From contig NZ_CP012559.1 of NCBI RefSeq assembly GCF_000831645.3, positions 1,922,001 to 1,986,000 on the forward strand: DNA of 64,000 nucleotides. The letters are read 5' to 3'. The notes beneath the pieces were generated by a model that was not told the origin of the DNA, did no database searches, and saw only the letters and a program-made list of their open reading frames with translations. The position numbers and the translations under genes are program-made. Shown one piece after another: positions 34,363 to 43,304 of the stretch (position 1 is the first letter of the stretch; the number at the start of each line of letters is the position of its first letter). Source of the DNA: Companilactobacillus heilongjiangensis (GTDB taxonomy: Bacteria; Bacillota; Bacilli; Lactobacillales; Lactobacillaceae).

Positions 34363-35232
34363 ATGGTTTTAACAAACGGTAACGAAATTTTCAACAACGC
34401 CCGTAAAGGCAAATACGCTGTTGGTGCTTTTAACATCAACGACTTGGAATGGACTCGTGGCATTTTAGCTGCTGCCCAAGAAACAAATACACCTATCTTG
34501 GTTCAAACATCAATGGGTGCTGCTAAGTATATGGGTGGTTACGAACTATGTCTACACCTTGTACAAGACACAATCAAATCAATGGGTATTACAGTTCCAG
34601 TTGTAATGCACTTGGATCACGGTAACTACGAAGCTGCTAAGGAATGTATCGAAGTTGGTTACAACTCAGTTATGTTCGATGGCCATGACTTACCATTCGA
34701 CGAAAACCTTGAAAAGACAAAGGAAATCGTTAAATTAGCTCACGCTAAGGGTATGTCTGTTGAAGCTGAAGTTGGTTCAATCGGTGGTACTGAAGATGGT
34801 ATTACTGGTCTTGGTGAATTAGCTGATGTTGAAGAAGCTAAGACACTTGCTGCTACTGGCGTTGACTACCTTGCTGTTGGTATTGGTAACATCCATGGTG
34901 TTTACCCTGACAACTGGAAAGGTTTGAGCTTCGACCGTCTACAAGAATTAGCTGCTGAAATCTCAACACCACTTGTTCTTCATGGTGGTTCAGGTATCCC
35001 TAAGGAACAAATCGTTAAGGCTATCTCAATGGGTATTTCAAAGGTTAACGTTAATACTGAATTACAATTGTCATTCGCTAAGGCAACTCGTGAATATATC
35101 GAAGCCGGCAAAGACCAAGATATCGATGCTAAGGGTTACGATCCTCGTAAATTGCTTGCACCTGGTACAAAGGCTATTACTGACACAACTAAGGAACGTA
35201 TCGAATGGTTCGGTACACCTTCAATCAAGTAA
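34363..35232 (+). CDS. fba: Fructose-1,6-bisphosphate aldolase, class II
   Basis: This zinc-dependent glycolytic enzyme cleaves fructose-1,6-bisphosphate into DHAP and glyceraldehyde-3-phosphate. The 289-residue protein has VVMHLDHGNYEAAKECIEVG with the zinc histidine and catalytic aspartate, SVEAEVGSIGGTEDG, and the zinc/phosphate segments AVGIGNIHGVY and LHGGSGIPKEQI. The ATG at 34363 follows GGAGG by 7 bp; the frame's earlier ATG lacks a site. The codons used are strongly biased, as expected for a highly expressed gene. Presence of aldolase suggests glycolytic (homofermentative) metabolism. Confidence 0.96.
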   Translation: MVLTNGNEIFNNARKGKYAVGAFNINDLEWTRGILAAAQETNTPILVQTSMGAAKYMGGYELCLHLVQDTIKSMGITVPVVMHLDHGNYEAAKECIEVGYNSVMFDGHDLPFDENLEKTKEIVKLAHAKGMSVEAEVGSIGGTEDGITGLGELADVEEAKTLAATGVDYLAVGIGNIHGVYPDNWKGLSFDRLQELAAEISTPLVLHGGSGIPKEQIVKAISMGISKVNVNTELQLSFAKATREYIEAGKDQDIDAKGYDPRKLLAPGTKAITDTTKERIEWFGTPSIK

Positions 35233-35245
35233 TAATTTGATTAAT

Positions 35246-35280
35246 AAAAAGACAGGAACTTTGGTTCCTGTCTTTTTTTG
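35246..35280 (+). terminator. fba terminator
   Basis: AAAGACAGGAAC and GTTCCTGTCTTT form a perfect stem with loop TTTG, followed by a run of T. Confidence 0.92.
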
Positions 35281-35290
35281 TGCTCTTCTT

Positions 35291-35317
35291 TGTCTCCTGA
35301 GCTGGCAGTATTCGAAT
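35291..35317 (-). repeat. Remnant of a type I cloverleaf repeat (outer end)
   Basis: GTCTCCTGAGCTGGCAGTATTCGAAT resembles the outer end of copy 25 (GTCTCCAGAGCTGAGAGTATTC). Nothing else of the repeat follows. It lies 165 bp left of the truncated copy 19, so the two look like a decayed pair. Confidence 0.5.
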
Positions 35318-35482
35318 AAAGGATTTTAACAATGAACTCTAAACATTTAAACAAATTATAGTGTTAGTCATCTCCTCTTTCTGATTCTTTAACTCAATTA
35401 TCACCTGCAGTTACCAGAACTTATACATATTTAGATACCCATATCCACTCGAATACTCTTACGCTCAATTGATATAGATTAA

Positions 35483-35587
35483 TTAGTCGGAAGAGCTGGG
35501 AAATATTTGTGTGCCGTGGTTCGAGACCGCATTCTGGCTCGGACCGTTCCGCACAGCTCGAGAATATTTCCCAGTTCTGTAGACGGA
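35483..35587 (+). repeat. Cloverleaf repeat copy 19 (type I, internally deleted)
   Basis: The outer stem AGAGCTGGGAAATATT pairs with AATATTTCCCAGTTCT and hairpin 3 is kept (TCGAGACC...GGCTCGGACC), but hairpins 1 and 2 are missing. The total is about 105 bp instead of 180. A 24-bp stretch before it matches the sequence before the remnant at 12117. Confidence 0.85.
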
Positions 35588-35770
35588 ATATTTAACTATC
35601 ACTACACATTAATTGCCAACCGACATTAAGAATACTATTCGTCTATAGCCAGTTTTCTAAAAACATTATTTTGATTGTGAAATATTTTCAAATAAATAAA
35701 AATCTATTTAAAGACGCCCTATCACCTTATAACTACCGTCCTATCTAGCTTTTGGCATCAAAAAAATATA

Positions 35771-35819
35771 AAATTTCACAATTATTTATATTGTGAAATT
35801 TACAAAAAGTTGCTATACT
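35771..35819 (+). promoter_or_regulatory. Promoter with perfect inverted-repeat operator
   Basis: TTGTGA (35791-35796), 17 bp, TATACT (35814-35819). AAATTTCACAA (35771-35781) and TTGTGAAATTT (35791-35801) form a perfect 11-bp inverted repeat whose right arm covers the -35 box, so a dimeric repressor is likely. Confidence 0.65.
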
Positions 35820-35825
35820 ATGTTT

Positions 35826-36185
35826 GTACCAATAAAGAAAGCGCTAACATAGAGAAAGGAGGGGCTAAAATAGCAACTTTGTTAACATCTGGAATAAGTT
35901 ATCAAAGCCTATCTGCCTCCCGTATAGAAAAGATTCATTTTATATAATTCTATGACTAGATGCTTATTCTAGATACTTAGTTGATTTTTTGTAACTCCCA
36001 ATTACAATGCGATAGAGGAGAAAAAAACTCATTTCTTAAGTTTGCCCAAATACAACGGACCATAATAATCTCCCCGATTCATTGAATACCCCATCATTCA
36101 ATGACGAATAATTAATTTCTTGCCTCTATCCAAAATCAACCATATAAAATAGATCAGTGGGTTCCCCGCCTGCTGGTCTTTTTGT
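35826..36185 (+). ncRNA. Unidentified structured RNA locus (~360 nt)
   Basis: A strong promoter and an intrinsic terminator (AGATCAGT/GCTGGTCT then TTTTT, 36151-36185) bound a stretch with no ORF over 30 codons. It can form a large domain closed by GATAGAGG (36011-36018) with CCTCTATC (36123-36130), containing the hairpin CATTGAAT/ATTCAATG (36080-36103), plus TTGTA/TACAA stems. Near the 5' end AAAGGAGGGG is followed by a possible 22-codon reading frame starting at TTG 35879, which may be a leader peptide. I recognise no known RNA family. Confidence 0.5.
36151..36185 (+). terminator. Terminator of the unidentified RNA locus
   Basis: AGATCAGTGGG and CCGCCTGCTGGTCT pair with two G-U steps and are followed by TTTTTG. 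Confidence 0.7.
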
Positions 36186-36216
36186 TATGCTTTTTTCTTG
36201 GTTTCTTACTGTTCAC

Positions 36217-36394
36217 TGCCGCCGGGGAATTTCAGAGATTTGAGCCTGCTATGCGACCGATTCGAGCCATGGTCTCGAATCTCGATTTTGAACTTCGAGA
36301 AAATCACTCGAATTTCAAAATACGTCGGTGGAGTAAGGGATAAATCCCTAACTCCACTTGCACAGCTGTCTCAATCTCTGAAATCCCCCGGCTC
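36217..36394 (-). repeat. Cloverleaf repeat copy 20 (type II, minus orientation)
   Basis: CCGGGGAATTTCAGAGATTGAG-like arms pair, with GGGGAATTTCAGAGATT opposite AATCTCTGAAATCCCC. The left flank GTTCAC is shared with copy 22. It pairs divergently with copy 21 across 146 bp of AT-rich, gene-free DNA. Confidence 0.9.
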
Positions 36395-36540
36395 TTGTCT
36401 TTAAAAAGGATAACAAAATTGTTTTTTTATATAATATTTTGCTCAATTATTTCATTCTTTAAACTTGTAGGGCCAACATTAAATTTACAAAGAAATAACA
36501 TTGCATACCATTCAATTAAAAAAAATTAGATTAAATCAAC

Positions 36541-36724
36541 TAGCCTCCGGTTGTCAGTAATACAGTACGCTGTGGAGGTGGCGTTATGGCTTTAGCCATT
36601 ACACCACGGGACGACTTTTGAGATTCGCGTACTTTGCGAAGCTCAAAATCGAGGGTCGAGACCGCACTCTGGCTCGAGCCGGTCCCCATAGCGTAACTGT
36701 ATTACTGACAACCGGAGGCGGCAT
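36541..36724 (+). repeat. Cloverleaf repeat copy 21 (type II, plus orientation)
   Basis: CCTCCGGTTGTCAGTAATAC pairs with GTATTACTGACAACCGGAGG, a perfect 20-bp arm. It is the right partner of copy 20 and precedes the NADH oxidase terminator. Confidence 0.92.
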
Positions 36725-36746
36725 ATTTCAAAAAACAAAAAAAAAT

Positions 36747-36770
36747 AGACCACCGATTGCTCGATGATCT
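36747..36770 (-). terminator. Terminator of the first NADH oxidase gene
   Basis: On the minus strand AGATCATCGA and TCGGTGGTCT pair around a 4-nt loop with two G-U steps, followed by a T-rich tract. Confidence 0.75.
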
Positions 36771-36784
36771 AACATTACTTACAT

Positions 36785-38131
36785 TTAATTTTCGTCGTCT
36801 TCTTTAGCAATTGCTTGTTGAGCAACCAAGTTTAGATAATTAAATGGATTATCGTAATTTGGTTGGAACAACATATCAACAAAGGCTAAATCGTCGATTG
36901 TATTTTCATTTTGAATACAGATTGAAATGGCATTAGCTGATTGAGCTACTTCATGCTTACTGAATAACTGAGCACCAAGTACCTTTCTCGTATCTTTATC
37001 ATAGATAAGATAAATTGTCAGCATGTCGGTCGTTGGCATATAACTTGGACGATAGTAGTCGTGGTAAACTACGCAATCCGCATTCATCCCATTAGCTAGG
37101 GCCTTTTTCAAAGTTAAGCCTGTTTCGGCTAAAGTATAACCAAAGATTTCCATTCCGGTCGTTGCTTGAGTTCCCATATACTTACGGATATCGCCAAAAA
37201 TATTGATACCTGCCAGGGTCCCTTGACGAACGGCTTGAGTGGCTAGTGGAATATATTTCAATTCACCAGTTGGATTAAATTTAACAACACAAGAATCACC
37301 GGCACCATAAATATCAGGGTCTGATGTTTGCATGTAATCATTGACGATAATAGCACCGTAGCCGTCCATTTGAACTTGACCACGTAATAAGTCGGTATTG
37401 GCAAAGAAACCGGTACAGACAATGACTAGGTCGGCTTTATAGGCATGACCTGCTTTAGTCTTGATTGTTAATTGCTCGCCATCCTCAATCTCAGCGACAC
37501 GTTCACCCAAGCGAACTTTAACATCATGATCTTTTAATTTTTCAATGATAGTTTCTGACAAACCATCATCAACGTAGTTATTCAAAATTTGTTCACGTGA
37601 TTGAATCAAAGTTACATCATGAACTGTGTTGGCATAACTTTCAGCTAACTCCACGCCAACATACCCAGCACCAACAATAGCAATGCTAGGGTAATTTAAA
37701 GCTGATTCATAAATCTTCTTAGCTTGATCGTAACTCTTACACAAGAGGACTCTTGGATTGTCCATTCCACCAATTGGTGGAATACCAACCTCAGAACCAG
37801 TCGTCATAATTAATTTATCGTAAGTATCTTCAACAATTTCTTGAGTTTCTAAGTTTTGAACAATGACCTTTTTGTTTTTTGAGTCTATTTTTAAAACGTT
37901 ATGTTTCATATGGACTTTAGCACCATAGCCCTCAAGCGTGGTAGGGTCAGCATAAAACATGTCCTCAAGATGATTGACGATTCTTCCTAAATACAACGCA
38001 ATTCCACATGATAGAAACGCGATATTATCTTCACGTTCGTAGACAGTTACATCTGTTTCAGGATGCTTCTTTAGTATCTGTTCAACTGCAGCTGTACCAG
38101 CATGTGTACATCCGACAACAATAACTTTCAC
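36785..38131 (-). CDS. nox: NADH oxidase (water-forming type), first paralogue
   Basis: This 448-residue cytoplasmic flavoprotein of the NADH oxidase/peroxidase family oxidises NADH with oxygen, regenerating NAD+. FAD site VIVVGCTHAGTAAVEQ, redox cysteine in IAFLSCGIALYLG (residue ~43), NAD site AIVGAGYVGVELAESYAN and FAD-contact IYGAGDSCVVKFNPTG are all present. The GTG at 38131 follows GAGGAGGA by 8 bp and matches the start of the paralogue at 40212-41555. The two proteins are similar over their whole length. Whether each is a water-forming oxidase, a peroxidase or a CoA-disulfide reductase cannot be settled by reading alone. Confidence 0.9.
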   Translation of the reverse strand: MKVIVVGCTHAGTAAVEQILKKHPETDVTVYEREDNIAFLSCGIALYLGRIVNHLEDMFYADPTTLEGYGAKVHMKHNVLKIDSKNKKVIVQNLETQEIVEDTYDKLIMTTGSEVGIPPIGGMDNPRVLLCKSYDQAKKIYESALNYPSIAIVGAGYVGVELAESYANTVHDVTLIQSREQILNNYVDDGLSETIIEKLKDHDVKVRLGERVAEIEDGEQLTIKTKAGHAYKADLVIVCTGFFANTDLLRGQVQMDGYGAIIVNDYMQTSDPDIYGAGDSCVVKFNPTGELKYIPLATQAVRQGTLAGINIFGDIRKYMGTQATTGMEIFGYTLAETGLTLKKALANGMNADCVVYHDYYRPSYMPTTDMLTIYLIYDKDTRKVLGAQLFSKHEVAQSANAISICIQNENTIDDLAFVDMLFQPNYDNPFNYLNLVAQQAIAKEDDEN

Positions 38132-38332
38132 CAGTCGGTTCCTCCTCTTAAGTACCATTTTATACTAGCTTTCATTCTTTACAGCATACCACAACACATA
38201 CCTAAATTATATCAATCGAAGTTTATTTCACTTCCAAGAAATCGTAAATTTTTATATTAAATATCGAACATTTTTCTTCCTAATTTTGTAATATAATTAG
38301 ATTGTATTGACTTTTTTAAAATGGAGATTGCT

Positions 38333-38767
38333 ATGAAGGAAATTAAACACAGCCGTGGCGCTGATTCAGACATCTACCAAGATAGTCTAAAAATTAGAAA
38401 AGCTGTTTTCGTCAAAGAGCAGCATGTACCACAAAATTTAGAAATTGATGATTCAGAAAATAAATGTACTTATTTTAATATTTATCTCGATAATCAAGCA
38501 GTCGCTACTGCCCGTTTCTCTCCCACTGAAGATAACGGTGTTCACATTCAACGTGTCGCCGTTTTAAAGGACTTTCGTCAGCAACATCTCGGTTCGGAAT
38601 TAATCGAAATTATCATTAAATATGCACGTGAACATAATTATTCTTATGCAATTTTAGGAGCTCAAGATCACGCTCAAGCTTTCTATAAAAAGTTAGGTTT
38701 TGAAGTTGTTGGTGAACAATATACCGAAGTCGGGATACTTCATCATGACATGAAACTTAAGTTGTAG
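38333..38767 (+). CDS. GNAT family N-acetyltransferase
   Basis: This 144-residue acyltransferase has the GNAT acetyl-CoA motif VHIQRVAVLKDFRQQHLGSEL and a C-terminal YAILGAQDHAQAFYKKLGFEVVGEQY, close to the ElaA-type subgroup. The acceptor is unknown. The ATG at 38333 is used because GGAGATTG precedes it; the ATG 12 bp earlier overlaps that site. It is divergent from the first NADH oxidase and is followed 66 bp later by the EAL gene. Confidence 0.85.
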   Translation: MKEIKHSRGADSDIYQDSLKIRKAVFVKEQHVPQNLEIDDSENKCTYFNIYLDNQAVATARFSPTEDNGVHIQRVAVLKDFRQQHLGSELIEIIIKYAREHNYSYAILGAQDHAQAFYKKLGFEVVGEQYTEVGILHHDMKLKL

Positions 38768-38833
38768 TAGTATTACATTTAGTGTTGAAATAACCGCTTA
38801 GAAATATAGGGAATGCTGTAAAGGAGGTTGAGC

Positions 38834-39517
38834 ATGTATAGATTTTTTATTCAGCCCCAACTAGACAAAGTTAATAATTCGCTAATCGGCTATGAATTAT
38901 TGATGAAAAAAAAGACTGCCGAAGGTTGGCGTCCACCCGCTAATTTTTCCGACGTGCCTTCACATACAATGGCTTCACTTTTAATTGCGACAACCAAATT
39001 ATTGTCACTAAAAATTGGTTCAGTTTCAGTTAATATCAACCGTAACCAATTAATGGATAAAGAAGTCCGCGATGCCATTATCGAAGCCCAGAGTATTTTG
39101 CGACCATTGCGTTTGGTAGTTGAGTTAACTGAGGATACACCAGACCAAGACTGGCCAAATTCTGAACTAGTGCCTTTGATCAAAGAATTTATCAATTACG
39201 GTATGGACTTCAGTCTCGATGACTGTGGTACCGGTGTTAACCAATTGGACAATATTCAAGAACTAGTTCCATTAGCTTCAGAAATCAAGTTTGCCATCCA
39301 AAACTTTGGTGAGAAATTACGCGATCCAGACATCGAAAAGAAAGTAATCTTCTGGCGTGATTTCAGCAATAAAAATAACCTTCGCTTTATTTTGGAAGGT
39401 ATTGAAGATGACCACGATGACGCATTAGCCGATTCATTGAAGATTGACCTCAGACAAGGTTACTTCTATGGCAAGCCTCGCCTACTTAAATTAAAGCCAG
39501 ACGATAATAAGTTTTAA
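38834..39517 (+). CDS. Stand-alone EAL domain protein, probable c-di-GMP phosphodiesterase
   Basis: This 227-residue cytoplasmic protein is a single EAL domain. Conserved sites can be followed: GYELLMKK for the E-x-L motif, SVNINRNQL with the asparagine, VVELTED with the glutamate, FSLDDCGTGVNQL with the metal DD pair, LEGIEDD and QGYFYGKP. Most catalytic positions are kept, although the usual K-x-D strand reads EIKFAIQ, lacking the aspartate. It may hydrolyse c-di-GMP or only bind it. The ATG at 38834 follows AAGGAGG by 6 bp. The matching GGDEF gene at 41.8 kb is disrupted. Confidence 0.82.
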   Translation: MYRFFIQPQLDKVNNSLIGYELLMKKKTAEGWRPPANFSDVPSHTMASLLIATTKLLSLKIGSVSVNINRNQLMDKEVRDAIIEAQSILRPLRLVVELTEDTPDQDWPNSELVPLIKEFINYGMDFSLDDCGTGVNQLDNIQELVPLASEIKFAIQNFGEKLRDPDIEKKVIFWRDFSNKNNLRFILEGIEDDHDDALADSLKIDLRQGYFYGKPRLLKLKPDDNKF

Positions 39518-39553
39518 CCGATTGCAGATAATTATATATCTGCAATTTTTTTA
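39518..39553 (+). terminator. EAL gene terminator
   Basis: GATTGCAGATA and TATCTGCAATT pair around a short loop and are followed by seven T. Confidence 0.88.
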
Positions 39554-39565
39554 TTTTCCGTTCAC

Positions 39566-39735
39566 TGCCGCCGAAAGATGCCAGAGAATTTCACCTGCTG
39601 TGGGACCGGTCCGAGCCGAAGTGCGGTCTCGGGCCTCGCTTTTGAGCCGAAGTCTCAAAAGTCGTCCTGTAATATAAGGACTCACGTCCTTATATTACTT
39701 GCACTGCGGGTGAATTCTCTGGCATTTTTCGGCTC
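39566..39735 (-). repeat. Cloverleaf repeat copy 22 (type II, minus orientation)
   Basis: AGATGCCAGAGAATTCACC-like arms pair (GCCAGAGAATTTCACC with GGTGAATTCTCTGGC). Hairpin 1 is GTAATATAAGGAC/GTCCTTATATTAC, a completely different but perfectly paired version. It pairs with copy 23 across 221 bp of AT-rich DNA lacking genes. Confidence 0.9.
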
Positions 39736-39956
39736 TTTCTCTTTTGGGTGACTGATTTAAATTGAACTTAGTCTGTACAACTTAGGATGATTTAATGTTC
39801 CTACACAAAGGCTTCAAGGTTCATTAATATTTCGAACAAATAAATCATCTGTCCAAATATACGAAAGTAATATTAGTATCATGTTCGAAACTATCTAAAT
39901 AATAATTGAATTATTTATTAACCTTAAAACAATTCAATCTAACGAAAAAAATACAC

Positions 39957-40150
39957 TAGCCGGAGATTTCCAGAGATGGCAGCCAGCAGTGGGAAGTGTC
40001 GTTAGGACGAGCGAACTTCTCGTTCTTACAACACTAGGACGACTTTTGAAACTTGCCGCTTTTGCAAGGCTCAAAATCGAGGCCCGAGACCGCCTTTCGG
40101 CTCGGACCGGTCCCAGCGCAGGCTGCCATCTCTGGAAATCTCCGGCGGCA
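39957..40150 (+). repeat. Cloverleaf repeat copy 23 (type II, plus orientation)
   Basis: CCGGAGATTTCCAGAGATGG pairs with CCATCTCTGGAAATCTCCGG, a perfect 20-bp arm. Hairpin 2 uses CTTGC/GCAAG and hairpin 3 CCGAG/CTCGG, both compensatory variants. It is the right partner of copy 22. Confidence 0.92.
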
Positions 40151-40160
40151 TCATACACAA

Positions 40161-40202
40161 AAAGCTCCGAACAAAGATTAAGGAAATCTTTATTCAGAGC
40201 TT
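40161..40202 (-). terminator. Terminator of the second NADH oxidase gene
   Basis: On the minus strand AAGCTCTGAATAAAGATT and AATCTTTGTTCGGAGCTT form a long stem followed by TTTTTG. Confidence 0.88.
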
Positions 40203-40211
40203 ATGTTTAAT

Positions 40212-41555
40212 TTATTTACGTTCTTTAGCAACAGCTTGTTGTGCAACTAAATTCAAATAATTGAATGGATTGTCATAGTTTGGTTGGAATAGCATATCCA
40301 TAAATGCCAAATCGTCTATCGTATTTTTATTTTGGATGCAGACAGAGATTGTATTGGCTGATTGGGCTACTTCGTGCTTACTGAATAATTGAGCCCCAAG
40401 AATCAAACGGTTGTCCTTATTGTAAACTAATTTAATCGTCAACATTTCTGTAGTAGGCATATAATTTGGACGATAGTAGTCGTGATAAATTACGGCATCG
40501 GCGTTTATTCCGTTGTCCAACGCGTGTTTCAAAGTTAAGCCGGTTGAAGCAATCGTGTGTCCAAATAATTCCATTGCTGATGTGGCTTGAGTTCCCATGT
40601 ACTTTTTAATATCACCAAAAATATTGATTCCGGCTAAAGTACCTTGACGGATTGCATTTGTAGCCAATGGCATGTAAGCTGGTTTTCCAGTTGGGTTAAA
40701 GTTAACGGTACAAGCATCCCCAGCAGCGTAAATGTCAGGATTTGATGTTTGTGTATAGTCGTTAATAATAATTGCCCCATGGCGGTCCATATCAACTTGA
40801 ACACGTAGCAATTCTGTATTAGCAACAAAACCGGTACAGACGATAACCAAATCAGCGTGGTGATCTTTTTCATTAGTTTCAATTAAAACATTGTCATCAT
40901 CATCACGGTCAAAACCAGTTACTCTCTCATTCAAATAAACGTGAACGCCATGACTCTTTAGTAAATCAATTACATTTTGTGACATATCTTGATCAATATA
41001 ATTGTTTAAAACTTGGCCACGTGACTGAATCAAAGTTACAACGTGTTCCGTGTTGGCATAACTTTCAGCCAATTCAACACCGATATAACCACCACCAACG
41101 ATGGTAATATGCTTGTGATTTTGAGCTGTTTCGTAAATGGCTTGTGCTTGTGCATAACTCTTACACATTAAAATACGAGTATCAGAAATACCCATAATTG
41201 GTGGAACTGCTACGGTTGAGCCCGTTGTCATAATTAATTTGTCGTAACTGTCATTGATAATTTCATGTGTCTTCATGTTTTCACACATAACAGTCTTGTT
41301 CTTTGAATCAATTTTCAAAACATCATACTTCATGTGTACCTTGGCACCCATTTTTTCTAGATCCTTAGGAGAAGCATAGAACATATCTTCAAGGTGCTTT
41401 ACTTTTTTACCCAAATAAAGCGCGATACCACATGATAGGAAAGAAATATTATCATCACGTTCATAAACTGTAATTTCTGTGTCCGGATGATCTTGTAAAA
41501 TTTGTTCAACTGCTGCTGTACCAGCGTGTGTACAGCCTACAACGATAACCTTCAT
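40212..41555 (-). CDS. nox: NADH oxidase (water-forming type), second paralogue
   Basis: This 447-residue flavoprotein is closely similar to the product of 36785-38131. KVIVVGCTHAGTAAVEQ (FAD), ISFLSCGIALYLG (redox cysteine), ITIVGGGYIGVELAESYAN (NAD) and IYAAGDACTVNFNPTG are retained. The ATG at 41555 follows GGGGTAAA. Its retained motifs and lack of frame damage suggest both copies are functional. The arrangement, with the copies in the same direction 2 kb apart around a GNAT and an EAL gene, indicates an old local duplication with later insertion, or independent arrival. Confidence 0.9.
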   Translation of the reverse strand: MKVIVVGCTHAGTAAVEQILQDHPDTEITVYERDDNISFLSCGIALYLGKKVKHLEDMFYASPKDLEKMGAKVHMKYDVLKIDSKNKTVMCENMKTHEIINDSYDKLIMTTGSTVAVPPIMGISDTRILMCKSYAQAQAIYETAQNHKHITIVGGGYIGVELAESYANTEHVVTLIQSRGQVLNNYIDQDMSQNVIDLLKSHGVHVYLNERVTGFDRDDDDNVLIETNEKDHHADLVIVCTGFVANTELLRVQVDMDRHGAIIINDYTQTSNPDIYAAGDACTVNFNPTGKPAYMPLATNAIRQGTLAGINIFGDIKKYMGTQATSAMELFGHTIASTGLTLKHALDNGINADAVIYHDYYRPNYMPTTEMLTIKLVYNKDNRLILGAQLFSKHEVAQSANTISVCIQNKNTIDDLAFMDMLFQPNYDNPFNYLNLVAQQAVAKERK

Positions 41556-41830
41556 AAAATTTACCCCATAATTCATAATTTGTTTAAACTATAATATGAT
41601 TTTTTAGCAATAAATTAAAAAAACTTCACTAACTCTTTCATTATAACCCCTATATTTTTATAAATAAATAAGTGTATAGTATTTATACGTAAGTTAAAAA
41701 ATTATAATTAATTTTTAGTATTTCGTTGATATTGATTTTATCTAAATTTTATAAAATTACTATTTCGGTTATAATAGAAATTGATATAAAAATCTGAATA
41801 TTCAAAATAAAAAGCAATTGAGGTTTTAAT

Positions 41831-43036
41831 TTGCCAGACAATATTTTAGAAAAAATTGTTAATAATTATCTAAACATAAATTCAGCAATTATCACCCTAG
41901 TGACGATTGGCTTAATTACTATCATCACTATTGTCGCTTATTCGCTGGAAAGACGTATCGGTAGATCTTCACCGCTATACCAAAGAGTCGCAATTCACGT
42001 TATTGAGGGTGTGATATTAGCCTCCAGTATGATTATGCTTGAAAAGATATTCTTTATCTTGAACAGCGGTACCATCAACAATGGTTGGCTCTATGCCAAT
42101 GCTCAATTAACCATTTTGCTCTACTGTATGTACCTAATTCGTAATAAAATCACCTTGCTGATTAACCTGTTTATGCCACTACTTTACTACCAAGCAAAGA
42201 TTTTAACTCGCTTTAATAACAAAGATTTACCTTTATTCATTGTTTCTTATTTATTCCTGATTGCAATTATCATTTTTATTTACAATCAAACGGAAAAGTT
42301 GCAAGACAATGAGTGGAAATACGTTGGTATGCAGACATTGTTCGGTTTAGCATGGTGGGTCCTAATTTGGACAGATCATACTTTCCCAGCTTACGAAATT
42401 CTCAACATGTTGGGTGTTTTCTTAATCTACATGACGATTATTCGATTCTGTGCTCGCAAGCTGCAAGATACAATGTTGACATACAATGATTTACAAGTTC
42501 AGGTAAACTATGATGAACTAACAGGCGTCAGGAACCGTGCTAACCTTGATAAAACCTCATAGGAAGTTTTTGAAACCTATTCCAAAGAAGAAGTCCCACT
42601 AACAGTCACAATGTTTGATATCGACCATTTCAAGGAATTTAACGATGAGTACGGTCACTCAACTGGTGATGAAGTTTTGAAACACGTAGCTCACACTATG
42701 GAAAGAGAAATGTTTCTCACTGATACTAAAGGACAATTATTCCGTTTTGGTGGTGAGGAATTCATCATTATCTTCCGTGGTAAAAAGCCATCTGAATGTA
42801 TTCCTATCGTATCCGATTTACGTAATACGTTGGTCAATACACCTCTAGTTCTCAAGAGTCAGCGCCTGGATATCACCATATCCTTCGGTATTTCTGAATT
42901 AAAGCAGACCGACAATGACTTCGACGATTTATTCAACCGAGTTGATCAGTTCCTTTATGAATCAAAGAACTCTGGTCGTAACCGTTTGACAGTTGAAGGC
43001 GTTACATATAACTTTGATGATTTAGCTGAGGAATAA
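41831..43036 (+). pseudogene. Diguanylate cyclase gene (membrane GGDEF protein) interrupted by in-frame TAG
   Basis: The frame from TTG 41831 (TTGAGG upstream) encodes an N-terminal membrane region with about six to seven hydrophobic segments up to residue ~205, then the start of a GGDEF domain (VNYDELTGVRNRANLDKTS). A TAG at 42560-42562 stops it. The same frame continues without shift to 43036 with FDIDHFKEFNDEYGHSTGDEVL and the intact signature RFGGEEF. A sense codon at one position would restore a 401-residue cyclase making c-di-GMP. The downstream piece lacks the domain's first strand and is unlikely to work alone. A real nonsense mutation or a sequencing error are both possible. Confidence 0.85.
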
Positions 43037-43210
43037 TCTCCGAATACAAGAAAAGATCCATCTGCCGTGCGACCGGTGCGAGCCAAGGTCTCGCGCCTCG
43101 ACTTTGAGCTTCGCATAAACCACGAATCTCAAAATACGTCGGTGGAGTAAGATCTTACGACCTAACACCACCTGCACTGCTGATGGATTTTTCTTGTATT
43201 CTCCGACTGA
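43036..43210 (-). repeat. Cloverleaf repeat copy 24 (minus orientation, unpaired)
   Basis: GAATACAAGAAAAGATCCATC pairs with GATGGATTTTTCTTGTATTC between TCTCC and TCCGACTGA. It begins on the last base of the GGDEF gene stop codon. No plus-orientation partner is found before 43500. The rest of the gap holds a strong terminator at 43262 and nothing else that I can identify. Confidence 0.88.
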
Positions 43211-43261
43211 CATTATTAACTTTAAGCTCCCTTTAAATATGTTCCTAATACCAATAAAGCA

Positions 43262-43304
43262 AACGACACTAGCAATCATTTTTGATTGCTAGTGTCGTTT
43301 TTTT
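43262..43304. terminator. Bidirectional terminator
   Basis: AAACGACACTAGCAATCA and TGATTGCTAGTGTCGTTT form a perfect 18-bp stem followed by a T-run. It lies between the GGDEF remnant and the convergent YczE-like gene. Confidence 0.9.

Noticed and set aside
5897-40150. CRISPR array or tandem repeat
   Set aside because: The repeats are dispersed, inverted, ~180 bp and variable in their stems, with no short direct repeats, unique spacers of constant size or cas genes.
42560-42562. TAG as a recoded sense codon (pyrrolysine or suppression)
   Set aside because: There is no sign of pyrrolysine genes or a recoding element, and lactobacilli are not known to recode TAG. A nonsense mutation or sequence error is simpler.
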